From contig JAKSYS010000489.1 in assembly GCA_022925895.1 (NCBI GenBank), positions 1 to 48,886 on the forward strand: a DNA stretch of 48,886 nt, given 5' to 3'. The translations under genes and the position numbers were made by a program. Of the stretch, positions 21,509 to 31,861 are shown piece by piece. The notes below the pieces were generated by a model. It did not search any database and had not been told where the DNA came from. It worked only from the letters and a program-made list of their open reading frames with translations. Origin of the DNA: Fragilaria crotonensis. Taxonomy: Eukaryota > Bacillariophyta > Fragilariophyceae > Fragilariales > Fragilariaceae. Every line of letters starts with the position of its first letter. Positions within the stretch are counted from its first letter, which is position 1.

Positions 21509-23053
21509 ATGAATGAAAAACATGAGTATGCCGAGGAGACAGGGGCACAAAGTGTGAATGTGGGCACTGCAAAAAAACTCCTAGACAACTCGGACGATGT
21601 GAAAATTCCGATTGATGGGTCGGCGGAGTGCGGTCAAACGAAATACAAGAAAGGAGATCGACGCTTAGAGGCGGGGGAGTCTCTAAAGCGCGCTACTGGG
21701 ACGTCCGACGAGATGGATATGGCTCCACTCAAGAAAAGGACGAAAGGGCGGCGAAGTAGGACGAGACGCCGAAGCGAAGGTAAAAAACGACGCTTTTCTG
21801 GAAATTGAATCTTTCATTGTACAATGACTGACTAAGATGTGTTTTATTCTCTAGGCTATCGAGCTGGTAGCGCCTCTTCAAACACCCATGCGCTCCCGAT
21901 GGCGTCCCAAACACAAAGGGATTTACTTCGTGACCGAATGGTTCAGCACAGAGACCAAATGGGGCAAGATTTGGCAGCGTCACTTATCCCATCAACTCAT
22001 CGGGGTGCCATTGGTGGTGTTGTCTTTCCCATGACGCCGTCTCAGCAACCCAGCGCATCTCTTCATGTTCCTCGCTCATTTTACGACCTAGAACGTTTCT
22101 CTCCCCAACGTGTACTTTTGGCAGGCCCCTTCCTCGCAGCTCGACAAATTCACCTTCCTCGAAGTGAAGTATTAGAGTCCCCTCATTTACAAGGAACGAA
22201 CTTCTTTTCTGGACCATCTTCTTTTGAAAACAGGTTGACCGACAGCACTCTCGCGGCCTATTTTACAAACCTGCGCACAGGTCGATTAGGAATGTTGGAT
22301 TCTGTCGGATTACTCTCTCGTCGACAAACAAACGTTGCTGCCTGCGAGGGAGTAGGGGGGCTTTCTGTTGCGAGAGCACTTGCAAGTCAACCGGCCTCCG
22401 CCTTCTTGACTTCATTCATTAACCGTCATCAATTTCCACTAGCTCTTGCAAGGGAACGTTCATTGCTTACTCAGCACGCCACCAGGGGAAGCCACGTAAT
22501 CGCTTCCAACGTCCTGGGCATGAATATCGATCCACCTGGTGGGGCTCTCATCACCCCCACCACTTTGAACGATCAACAAGAGAATTATTTAAAAGCTACC
22601 GATACTTCATTCTATCCTGTACCGCCGACACTTTTCTCAGCCCGCGACATCACAGGTACTGCAGCGATGCTACACATGGACCAGAGAGGCGTTGAAGCGA
22701 ACGATGAGGACGCTTCCATTCTACTTTCAGAATCCTTTCCGGTCAAGCTGCATCACCTTCTGCTGGACCTTCAGCTGCATGATGGTGGGGCGGCTATTGC
22801 TTCCTTCCTACCAGATGGAGTCACCTTTGCATTCCACGACGTACATCGGTTTGAGACTGAAGTGATGAAAACGTATTTTCCCCGCATGAACAAGTTCGCA
22901 AGTTTTCAGCGGCAGCTGAATCTCTACGATTTTCAAAGAATTCCAGACGGACCCGCGAGAGCAGCGTATTGCCATCCCAGCTTCAATCGAGATTTCCCAC
23001 ATCTTTGCAGAGGAATGAAGAGAACAAAAATAAAGGGTGCCCGTACCGACTAA
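21509..23053 (+). CDS. HSF-type transcription factor, copy B (intact, 2 exons)
   Basis: Heat-shock-factor family DNA-binding protein, nuclear by inference. Exon 1 is 21509-21779 and exon 2 is 21855-23053; the 75-nt intron runs GTAAAA...CTCTAG. This gives 489 aa. The start ATG (MNEKHEYAEETG) aligns with the start in copy A. Exon 1 ends in a strongly basic stretch (LKKRTKGRRSRTRRRSEG), a likely nuclear localisation signal. Most of exon 2 is Ser/Pro/Leu-rich with no recognised domain. The HSF DNA-binding domain occupies about the last 105 residues, from ESFPVKLHHLLLDLQ to GMKRTKIKG, with the signature FASFQRQLNLYDFQRI. A C-terminal DNA-binding domain is unusual, since classical HSFs carry it at the N-terminus followed by a coiled coil; I see no heptad-repeat trimerisation region after it. 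If the intron is retained, translation stops within it and gives a ~100-aa basic protein without the DNA-binding domain. Confidence 0.9.
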
Positions 23054-23412
23054 TTCCTGGCTTGCAACTTTCCAACTGCCAGCAGGTCACATGTTTCACT
23101 ACTCCATTGCATTCCTTTCTAGCTTACTGGTGCCATGTACTTCTTTATCGAATCTGGATCATCACGGCGGATGAAATCTGTCGGCCATCATCGGTTTCCG
23201 TATGGCTGGGTGCAAATAAAAAGTACTTTGGGTAGCCATCGTAGCTCTCGTACAAAATAAATTTAGTTATCAATTTGTCTATGATGAACACCAGAAAGAT
23301 TTCTGTATAAAGAAGCTACAATATTGAATATTTTGAAAGCACGCTCTTCTGAATTCGCAGACGAGACAAGTGTCACATTCTTCCAAAAAAAAGCGCATCA
23401 TCACTCATCACT

Positions 23413-26400
23413 TCATGCCTCCATGATGAACTTGTAGTCAAAGTCAAATGCGCAACGGTGGGTTTTGAAGTTGTTGATCAACTTGTCAACAGCCACCGGG
23501 CCATACTTGAGGCAATCATGGCGAGTTTGAGCATCAACTTGTCCTGAATCAATAGCATGGTAAGCCATCAAGTATTGTCGTGCCCGACGTATATTTTCTG
23601 ACTCTCTCAATGGTTATTACTTTCTGACAGGCAATGATGTAGACTGGATTTGAAGTTGTCCTTCCTCTCTTTTCAGCAAGGCTAAACCGTCGATATTCGC
23701 CCTTTGCCCCGCCCCAGATGTACTCCACACCCTCTCCTGCGAGTTCGGCGTGGCACTTTGGCGTCAGGAGAACCTCGGTACCGAGACGCTTTGCAATGTG
23801 CTGAAGCATTCCTCTTCGTTGACAAAATCGTGACATAAACCCATGATATGCCGTAAGTTTGTACTGTAGTCAACAACAGTCCCAAAGTCGCCTTCTTTCC
23901 GGTAAGTGAGTACTGCTTGATCCTTGTGCTGTCAATTTTCCTCGCTCCCACAACACTTGTAATAACCCCTTCGCTTTCCCCATCCAACCCTCCTTGATTT
24001 TTCAGCTGTTCTTGTGCATGCAATGTCATTAGCTCTGCAAAGGTCAACCAGCTCGCTTGTTTTTGCCTTTTGTCAATATGCCTCGGCTTCGAAGTTCAAG
24101 CTCAAGTTCCGCTCGATTGCGTTCGATAACGTTCTCGACAGGTCTCGAGATTGGAATCTGATGTTGTCGACAGAGATCCCTCAACTGTCTTGTAGTTCTT
24201 TGTGAAGTGGCATCCTCCTCCGCAATGCCTTTCTTTCCAAGCTCTTCCTTCATTTCGGTGTTTGTGAGTTTCACGTTGTTAAACGTGCCGTATCGCTTGT
24301 CGTGACGGCATTCATCTCTCTGAGAATCCGAAAGCCAGAACGGACCACTATCTGATTCGCTGAAGACAAGCGACTGTGTATCTCCAGGCTCCAAGGTTCG
24401 GGGAAGCTGCCGAGGTATCCCTCTTCTTGTTCGATAAGCGTTGTTCGCATGTGCGTTGCCTTCCCTCCGTAAGAACGATTCATCCGAAGATGGTTGAGAC
24501 CATCGGGTCTTTGTTTTGCATGCCCTGAACTGTGATCAAAAAGAAAAATGAAGTCGTATTGTGGATGCATGACTCGTAGTACATCAACTGCATCCTCGAA
24601 TTGGATAACCATGTTGTTGTAATTCCAATAGCCCTCCTGATTCTCACCATACTCGAAGAATAAGAGGAATGGAGACTTGGATTTTGTAAGTGGCATTTTT
24701 TTCGAACATCCGTGAACTTCGATTGCTGCTTCTTCATCTGCATATACTTGTCCTAACCTTTGCTCATTCACTTCATCCAGAACCATATTGCTTATCTCGC
24801 GAATAATTCCATGCTCTCGTGTAACAAAAGTGGAGACCATTATTCCCGAGCCTTCGTCCTTCGGTAGAAGGGCGCGTTGGCCACCTGGAGCGACCCACAT
24901 CTTGTGGGAGAAGAGGAACTGCTTGAAGATGGCCTCATCTTGGCCGACATAGATAACAGGTCTTGCGGCAATTGGCTTTCGAATGCTCAGGTTTCCGCCA
25001 AAGGGATACCCAGCTAATTTATCATCAAAATGATATGACACGTCAACATGATACTCAATCATGTCAATCCCGTCATCATCAACATAGATGTAACCACAAT
25101 TAGTTGGAATTTGTTCGAGACTTTCCATTCTTTTTGATTCCTCCAATGTCATCTGTATCCATCGGTGCGCTTGCACTTCATGTGCTAGGTACTTCCTCGT
25201 GAACACTGGGCGGTACGCAAGGGTCTCGGGTCTCTCGTGACCGTCGACGAAGTAGTGCTTTTCCCGCTTCTTGAATCGGAAGCCAACAGCATACATCCAT
25301 CTTGCGATTGTAGTGATTCCTAAGGTCTTGAGGCCATATCTTTGGAGAAACGAATCCTTTAGAGTGTTAGGAGTAACCTCTACTATATCAAGGACTAGAG
25401 GTGGGGTTCGTGCGTTGTTGTTGGCACCAGCACTAGCATCGGTGTCTTGTCGCTCCGTACCGTCATCATCAAACAAACCATTCTGTACTGCATTTGACAA
25501 AAGCTTCGGAAGGAGATCCTGATGCACAAAGTTGTACATTAATTCAACGCAAAGATCTTGAATGTGCGCCACCCCATGTTTCTTGAAGGCCTCCAACGCA
25601 TCCGGATTGTCGCGAAAGAACGGTGGAATCAACAGCTTTGCCTCCGGAGTTGAACAAAAGAAATGTCGGTGTTTCGCCAGCTTCCTATGCCATCTTGCTA
25701 ATGTTCTAAAGTTCGTGTAGTACTCAACTCCAACATCATTCATGCGCTCGATCGCAAACACAAGGCATTTCTTCCATGTCCATTGTGTTTTCATGTCACC
25801 GGTAACGTGGCATACAAATTGACGTAAGGCCAAGGCAATGTACATACTCCGCAATCGCAGTGTGTGTATGTCTGATTCAGAGTAGGGGCATGCCTCCACG
25901 CTCCAAGACCCTGGCTCAACAACATTTGTCCACGTCTTTCCATTCCTATTCACCGACTCTAGCAGCTCAATGCGATCGAGCACGATTGATTTCACGCATT
26001 CCATTGTTTCATAGTTTACGGCAGAGGGAGCAAAGATTTTGCGGGCATCACCAGATTCCCACCAGGAATTAGGTGAAGATGAGCATGTTGCTGCCTGTCT
26101 GTGTTCCATCAGAAGCACCGCTGTCACCCAAAATAAGATCACTTTCGTCCATCAACACTCTCGGTCGCTTTGCTTCTGGTTCCGTAGTCATGTCAGTGGT
26201 GGACAATGGATGCATTCGGGCACCAAGAGTCAACCGCTTCAAGACGCAGTCTTGCTCCCATACTGTAGCATTAAGTTGCGACGGTTGTGATGGAATCAAT
26301 CCAACCTGGGTTGTGACCCAGAAGAAGTCCCTCCGAGTCCGATTTTGGTACGTATGTCGAAAGACTTGCAGCTGCAATCCATCTTGAATTTCAAGTATGT

Positions 26401-26632
26401 TTGCAGAAGTTCCCGTAAAAGGAAGCACCTTGTTCACCACTCTCTTCATTGTACTCAATGAGAACTTGATAGCATCTCCTATTTGGAACTTCATGTGCAT
26501 GTAGTCAACAAGTTGTTCGGCAGGTAGCCATCTCCCGTGCAGTTCCGGTTCGCTAAAAACGCCACGCAGACAAGTCAAGATAAATGCGGATCCGTTGTGT
26601 CTCCCGTGTGCACCGAGAGTGCGAATGCTCAT
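23413..26632 (-). pseudogene. DDE transposase gene of the 3.6-kb element (several frame breaks)
   Basis: Reading from 26632 toward 23413, the pieces in order are: an N-terminal part (MSIRTLGAHGRHNGSAFILT, RWLPAEQLVDYMHMKF); after a frame change near 26080 a long central part with a helix-turn-helix-like region (GITTIARWMYAVGFRFKKRE), VDGHERPETLAYR, then YVGQDEAIFKQF and FIFLFDHSSGHAKQRPDGLN, likely carrying the two catalytic Asp; after a frame change near 24398 (CCCC run) a segment beginning TLEPGDTQSLVFSE; then, with more changes, ELAGEGVEYIWGGAKGEYRR, which fits the position of the catalytic Glu; and a C-terminal helix ending at the stop at 23413. All parts of a full protein (about 1050 residues) are present, so it may be intact in reality and broken by base-level errors, or recently inactivated. 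Confidence 0.8.
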
Positions 26633-26676
26633 GATGTACTTGACGAAGCTTTTGAGCTATCGGTGCACACGGGAGG
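26600..26676 (-). promoter_or_regulatory. Inverted repeat (hairpin) enclosing the transposase start codon
   Basis: Arms CTCCCGTGTGCACCGAGAG (26601-26619) and CTATCGGTGCACACGGGAG (26657-26675) are near-perfect reverse complements, with about a 37-nt loop. The transposase ATG (26632-26630, minus) lies in the loop, and the 26601-26619 arm encodes part of its N-terminus (TLGAHGR). The related element at 27387-28870 has the same hairpin at the same distance from its end. In mRNA this would place the start codon in a stem-loop. A regulatory role is inference. Confidence 0.7.
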
Positions 26677-26831
26677 TGCCTTTGATTGGAAGGTAATGAT
26701 TGTCGAAGGTTGACAACAATGAAGCACGACGTTTGACGTGATGAGTGCATCGGCGGAGGGAAAATAACAAAAATGTCATACTATGGTGTACTAAGTCTAC
26801 CCAAATCCCTTTTTCCGTGCACCCAGCCATA

Positions 26832-27386
26832 CCTCTTGCCCACCATCACAAATTTTATGTCTGCAACACGTATTGTGACGGACCGAAGACATCTGGCTGT
26901 GACACACATTCACGTACGCCTTGGAACGGTAGTGACTGGAATGTGATGATTGAATGTGGAAGGTCTAAGTATTGCTGTCTGCCGTGGAGGCATGCGGCCT
27001 TTCTGATTTGCAGTGCATCATACTTGTTGTTGAGACGTTGGAGTAGTTTCTAAGTACCAGGTACAGAGTTATTCCGACGGGAGCCCGTGTATGACCCCTA
27101 ATCGAGCCGGCCTTGACCTGAAGTAGTGTACGGGAGTACTGAGTTCTACTCTGTAATGGTACAGTGTACGGTATTTCTATTCTCAGAGCAGCAGTCTGAG
27201 ATTCGTAGGTAAAGTTGATGTGTAACTTAATTTGCAATATAATTTATGGAGTCGATTTCTTTAGAAAAGCTCGATCGGCTCGATTAGGGGACATATGCAC
27301 ATACACGGCCTCCCCATAAAACCCTTATTTCATTATACTGGTGTACCGGGACGAGTACCGAGTACTCTGAATTCTCATTTACTCTA
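26832..27386. other. Spacer between two related transposons
   Basis: 26832-27020 is the distal part of duplication copy B. The remainder holds GTAC-rich sequence (GGGAGTACTGAGTTCTACTC near 27131; CGAGTACCGAGTACTC near 27350). No gene recognised. Confidence 0.5.
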
Positions 27387-28870
27387 TGGCTGGGTGCAGC
27401 TTTTGTGAATTTTGGGTAGCCTCCGTAGAGACAGTATGCTATTTATTTAGTTCACCGCCGACGTCCATGAGCTTATCTCGTTGATCCCCACACTTCATTG
27501 TTGCTGACCTTCACCAACTCATATCTTGTGTTCAGTTGTGTCTCCCGCGTGCACCGATAGCTCTATAGGTTCATCAAGGGCTCTTTGAATAGTGGAAGCA
27601 TCGGTGCACGCGGGAGACGCAACAGATTGACATTTATCTTGTCTTGATTGCCGATGGCTTTCAGCGAAAGATTTGTAATAGCGGTCCATCGAACTTGCTC
27701 TACTTATTCACATGTGCATGAAGTGTGTACCATTGTTAAACAACTCTCCGGCTGTACAAGTTGCTGTATCATGGTGCCGCTTCAAGATGCTGACCACGAT
27801 TATACAACAAATGAAGGTGAGTACATTTGAAGGCTAGAATTTCTTGTCAAAAAGCAGACGTACTCACGTCACTTTTCGACAACTTTCGAGTAAGAAAGAG
27901 GCACCGTCACCGCATCCTAGTGTTGGGAATGATTTTGTTTGAAATCCAATTGCCTGCACGCAGGCAGTAGTCATCTACAGTGCATCGAAAGGGGTCCGAG
28001 GTTTCTTTAGTATTTGCAGTGCACGGCCACGCTTGATTTGTGTGTGGTCTCTTCAATGTTGCCATAGTGTTGGCCTGGTGGTACGCTGAGTACGGTGATC
28101 CCGACAGCGCTTGACTTTCCCTGCTGTTGTCTTGTGAAGTGCACAAGAATGGTGCAGTGTTTTCACGCTGGTATTTGGAATCTCTGCATTATATTGCTAG
28201 GACGAGGCATGCTCCAGCATTTGCTGTGTTTGTCGCCAGTACCACTTCTTTCTGCATTATTTCTGAAATAAACTATTGCTGCCATCTGTGATGACGATCC
28301 ATGACTGCTGCATGACCATTGAGTAACGGCCAAACCAGTACCAATTCAAGCGGAGGTGTTGAATTCCGCATGCAATGTTCAGCATTAACCCTGTCGCAAA
28401 AATGAAGCTCTGCGATGTATTCGATATTTTCTTGACACTAAAGTTAACACAAGCTAGAATTACTCTAGAAGAACCTTGAAGGTTAATCAACCATCGGTTG
28501 TCATCTCTTTCATACAGCTAGCGAGTAGATGTTGCAACGTGTCACAACCACATAATGGAAACAATAGAGGACCTATGAAACCTCTCAATTATCCTTAGTG
28601 CTGGGCTTGGCAGCACCGTGATGTGAAGATACAAAGTTGACATTGGGTACAATTCTATCATGGGCATGCATATGATGATCTTTGTTCTTGTGATGTAATC
28701 AAATCCCATGTTCCAAGCTCCTAAGCTGGCATGCATTGCATAACAGCAGCAACAGTAAAGAAACGCGAAACGCCGCTGGCTCATCCAGAATATTCATTGT
28801 ATGCTAAATTTTTCTACCATACTACGACCTACTATGGCTACCCAAAGGACTTTTTTCCTGCACCCAGCCA
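27387..28870 (+). mobile_element. Non-autonomous relative of the 3.6-kb TA-inserting transposon, opposite orientation
   Basis: 1484 bp with the same terminal inverted repeats (TGGCTGGGTGCA...TTTGGGTAGCC) and flanking TA at 27385-27386 and 28871-28872. Its left ~270 bp matches the transposase 5' end of the element at 23203-26829, including the hairpin at 27541-27617 and the stretch after it (GGAGACGCAACAGATTGACA against GGAGACACAACGGATCCGCA). Its right end (AGTCCTTTGGGTAGCCATAGTAG read inward) matches the other element's left end. It has no long open frame, so it would depend on transposase from elsewhere. Confidence 0.85.
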
Positions 28871-30884
28871 TACGCAAAACGCAAATACAAATAGACTTTG
28901 AATAAGGGTCACCCTTTCGTACTGGTGCATGTAGCAAATCGTTGCGATGAATTATTCGCCCGCCGAATGTCGTCTCGCAAAAACAAAAATCGTCTCGCAT
29001 AGCTAAGCCCAGTGTTTTCATCCATTCCGTTCATGCAATGGAACCAGCGCAACAATAGCTATTCTTGGTGGAATACGCTTACGCACATGTTACAAGAATA
29101 CTGTAACAGAAGGCATTAGAGTGGTGCTTGATGATGCTTGTAAATCCAATTGACAGTATGCAAGTTCTCCCTTTTTCAACCAAAACAAACACCCACACTG
29201 AAGCCAGTCTGCTGACACCATACTGCCTACTAGTGATGTGAGTTATGTGTGTTATGCTGCATCACTCGTGATCACTAATACAATTTGATTTTCTCTCCCT
29301 TCTGAAGTCAGCAATCTGTATTTCTAATCATATACTAGGTCATCCATGTCAGAAAGGTGGTTGCAAGAGCTGCTGTTTTGAGTTGCACAGTAAACTACCC
29401 TCCCAGAGCCAAAAAATACTTGTGTGCTCCCTGTTTTTGGATGACACCACCTTTCTTAAAAAACAATATTGTCGTCTGCATTATGAGTTGTCCCTAATTG
29501 GCTGGCAATCACCAAGTACATTTGCTTATTTTTATCAAAGTGAACCAAAGCATCTTGAATGCAAGCCTCAGTGATTCTACTAGCTACCAAGTGTGGATGT
29601 GGCTTAATCCAGTTAGACAACAATGGGAGTCCTTCAGGAGACATCAAACAATTGCTGTTTGCTGTTTCTCCTCTTCACCAGCAGACAACTTCAAACGGTG
29701 GTTGCCCACCAAGGTGTCTCAACCAAGGTTAGAGAGACTCAACTAAAACATGGTGGTGAGCTGTACATCCTCAACAGGTTGATCCAACTCCTCCTGCACT
29801 GCACCACTGTGACGACCAGATGCATGAGCCATCATGAAGCACCGTGATGCAGCACTCGCACCTTTTGTTTTGCCAAAAGTTTCTAATGAGTGAGCTTTTT
29901 CAATCACAGCGCCCTGCATCCCAGCAATTGTTCTGATGTGAACTTATCATTGCAGTGTTGAGCAATGCTTCAAGGCTCAACATGTTGTGCAGCAAAAATG
30001 CTGGCATTTTGGTACATCAACAAGGTCAACCTGAGAACAGCATTTGCTCATCTTGCTTCTTGATTAAGGTGTGCACCTTTAACTCTCCTGAAGCATTATC
30101 ATAATCATTCAATTTGTTTGTTCTTTGTCCTACTATGTCGAGGAATTGCTGGTGCATCATGCATCACACAACACATGCTGTTGCCATGTGAAGTTGCTTG
30201 TGTATTTTGAGAAGGATGGTCAGCAGCACCATGATTTACCTGCCTCCAAGGATGTCAACTTTCATCAATACTACTAAGTTGCTTCATTAAGTTGAGCCCC
30301 AAACTTTCTTAGCAGCTTTTTGATGCTTTGTTTGGAGCACTTATTGATCGTCAAAACAGCTGCAAGATATGTTGAAACAATGGTAATCAAGAGTGGTCAG
30401 CTTCCTTCCTGCCCCAGCTGCCACAACAGGAGATTGAAGTCTATTGCTGCTTCATTTAATGAAACAGCAATGTCAATGTCATCCTCCTATTCCAACCAGC
30501 ACCCACAATAGACCGCATCACAAAGAGATTGGAGCTGCGTTTGTTGTCAAAAGGAGGAATCATCCAGAAAGGTACTCACTGTATTGTCCAGAGGCACAAC
30601 ATTTCATGAATGGTTCATTCCAGCCCCAAGCACCAATATAGGCATAGTTTTATGAATTTCACTGCTTGCTGCTTGCTGTCCTCAAAACCTTTCCACACAT
30701 GCTGCTGTTCTTGAAAACAAGTTAAGAACCTTTTGAGCAAATAGTATAGCTGCTTACGAAACCTCAGAGATCTTGACTGGGATTGCATGCGGGAAGATGG
30801 AATCATGGGATTTGCTGCGTTGTGTTTAGGTTCTTGTTGACAAGGTTTTATTACGAGCTTTTCTTTCGCACCCGCCAGTCATCA
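28871..30884. other. Two kilobases without a recognisable gene; decayed sequence
   Basis: I see no intact gene. The minus strand at about 29450-29950 has fairly open but interrupted frames (for example LPLLSNWIKPHPHLVASR, ALVHFDKNKQMYLVIASQ) and the minus strand at 30615-30806 has a short open frame; these look like worn protein-coding sequence of an old element rather than a live gene. Family not identified. Confidence 0.4.
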
Positions 30885-30892
30885 GTCATCAG

Positions 30893-31254
30893 CAGGGGTG
30901 CTAAATTTAGGCGATCTGGCCAAAGCGCCTACCAGCGCCTAAAAAAGTTTAATTTAGGCGCTTTGTCGAAGTTTAATTTAGGCGCTGGGGTTAGGGGTTA
31001 GGGTTACGGTACAGTGCCCTATGCCAGTACTACTCGGATTACAAACAAGACACAACAAGCAAGCCCACAGCCCACAGTAGTTCCTTATTGTGCTACTGGT
31101 ACTGGCTACTGGTTATAGTACTAGTGTCTACTGTATATAAAAATATAATCAGCATATATACCTTTATCTTCGTTTAATTTAGGCGCTTTGCCGAAGTCCA
31201 ATTTAGGCGATTATGCTCGTAACGGTAGGCGCGCGCCTAAATTTAGCACCCCTG
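30893..31254. mobile_element. hAT-type MITE, 362 bp, with 8-bp target duplication
   Basis: Ends are inverted repeats CAGGGGTGCTAAATTTAGGCG (left) and its complement ending CACCCCTG (right). The flanks are the perfect 8-bp direct repeat GTCATCAG at 30885-30892 and 31255-31262. An 8-bp duplication with CAGGGGTG termini is diagnostic of the hAT superfamily. Inside, a TTTAATTTAGGCGCTTTG motif occurs in direct orientation near both ends (about 30940 and 31172), and there is a short telomere-like GGTTAGGGGTTAGGGTT at about 30988. No coding capacity. Confidence 0.92.
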
Positions 31255-31280
31255 GTCATCAGTTATCAGCAATATTACTA

Positions 31281-31644
31281 CCGTATTTCACGGAGATTTG
31301 TACCCCGCGCATTCCTGTACCCACCCCTCCCAAAATTATGCACATTTTCGAACCACTCGACTCAAAAATGAACGTCCATTTGTGATCCTTTGGCAGAAAA
31401 ATCCTGGCATTTCACCGAAACGTCAGGTCATTTGAATTCCACTGGCTGAAAGCTATCTATGCAAGTATAACGCTAATGATCAGAAGACGAGTTTAAATAT
31501 TCATTTTCCTTTTTTTCCCTCGTCAGCCCGACAAAAAAATTTCACGGATTCCCTTTATCCATCTGACATTTTTGATGAAAATTTGGTGGGATTCCGGAAT
31601 CCCTCGATGAACATTTGGTGGGTACAAATCTCCGTGAAATACGG
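31281..31644. mobile_element. Mariner-type MITE, 364 bp, with TA target duplication
   Basis: Perfect terminal inverted repeats of 25 bp starting CCGTATTTCACGGAGATTTG, flanked by TA at 31279-31280 and 31645-31646. This end structure and target fit Tc1/mariner-derived MITEs. No coding capacity. Together with the hAT-type MITE it lies within 1 kb upstream of the gene starting at 31862. Confidence 0.9.
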
Positions 31645-31659
31645 TAGGAGTTCGGAGTA

Positions 31660-31660
<1 letters not shown>

Positions 31661-31691
<31 letters not shown>
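31661..31691. repeat. 7-bp microsatellite (TACACGG)
   Basis: Four and a half tandem copies of TACACGG immediately beside the mariner-type MITE. Confidence 0.9.
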
Positions 31692-31693
<2 letters not shown>

Positions 31694-31861
31694 CATTTTA
31701 CTCAACACCGCACCGTCATCAGTACTGTACTGGAGTACTCAAAGAACAGTACAGTAGACAAGTGAGGTGCATCCGCTGCTCAGCTTCGCCGTCATCAATT
31801 ACCAATCAGCAATCCCAACCTCTCTTTTCGTGTTCCAGAGTCCATCAGTCCAGTGCATCCC

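Larger units (their letters stand above)
23203..26829 (-). mobile_element. Tc1/mariner-type (TA-inserting) DDE transposon, 3.6 kb
   Basis: Flanked by TA at 23201-23202 and 26830-26831. Terminal inverted repeats of about 40 bp start TGGCTGGGTGCA and share AAAAAG...TTTGGGTAG further in. It contains one minus-strand transposase gene with several frame breaks. The insertion interrupts the 3' flank of HSF duplication copy B; the empty site is preserved in copy A around 7897. Target and transposase type both suggest the IS630-Tc1-mariner superfamily in the broad sense; I cannot assign a named family. Confidence 0.85.
20700..27020 (+). repeat. Segmental duplication, copy B (interrupted by a 3.6-kb transposon)
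   Basis: Matches about 4510-8120. The match runs through 23202, is interrupted by the element at 23203-26829, then resumes at 26830 (TACCTCTTGCCCACCATCACAAAT against CACCTCTCTCACACCATCACAAAT in copy A) and fades near 27020. Boundaries are estimated by eye. Confidence 0.8.
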
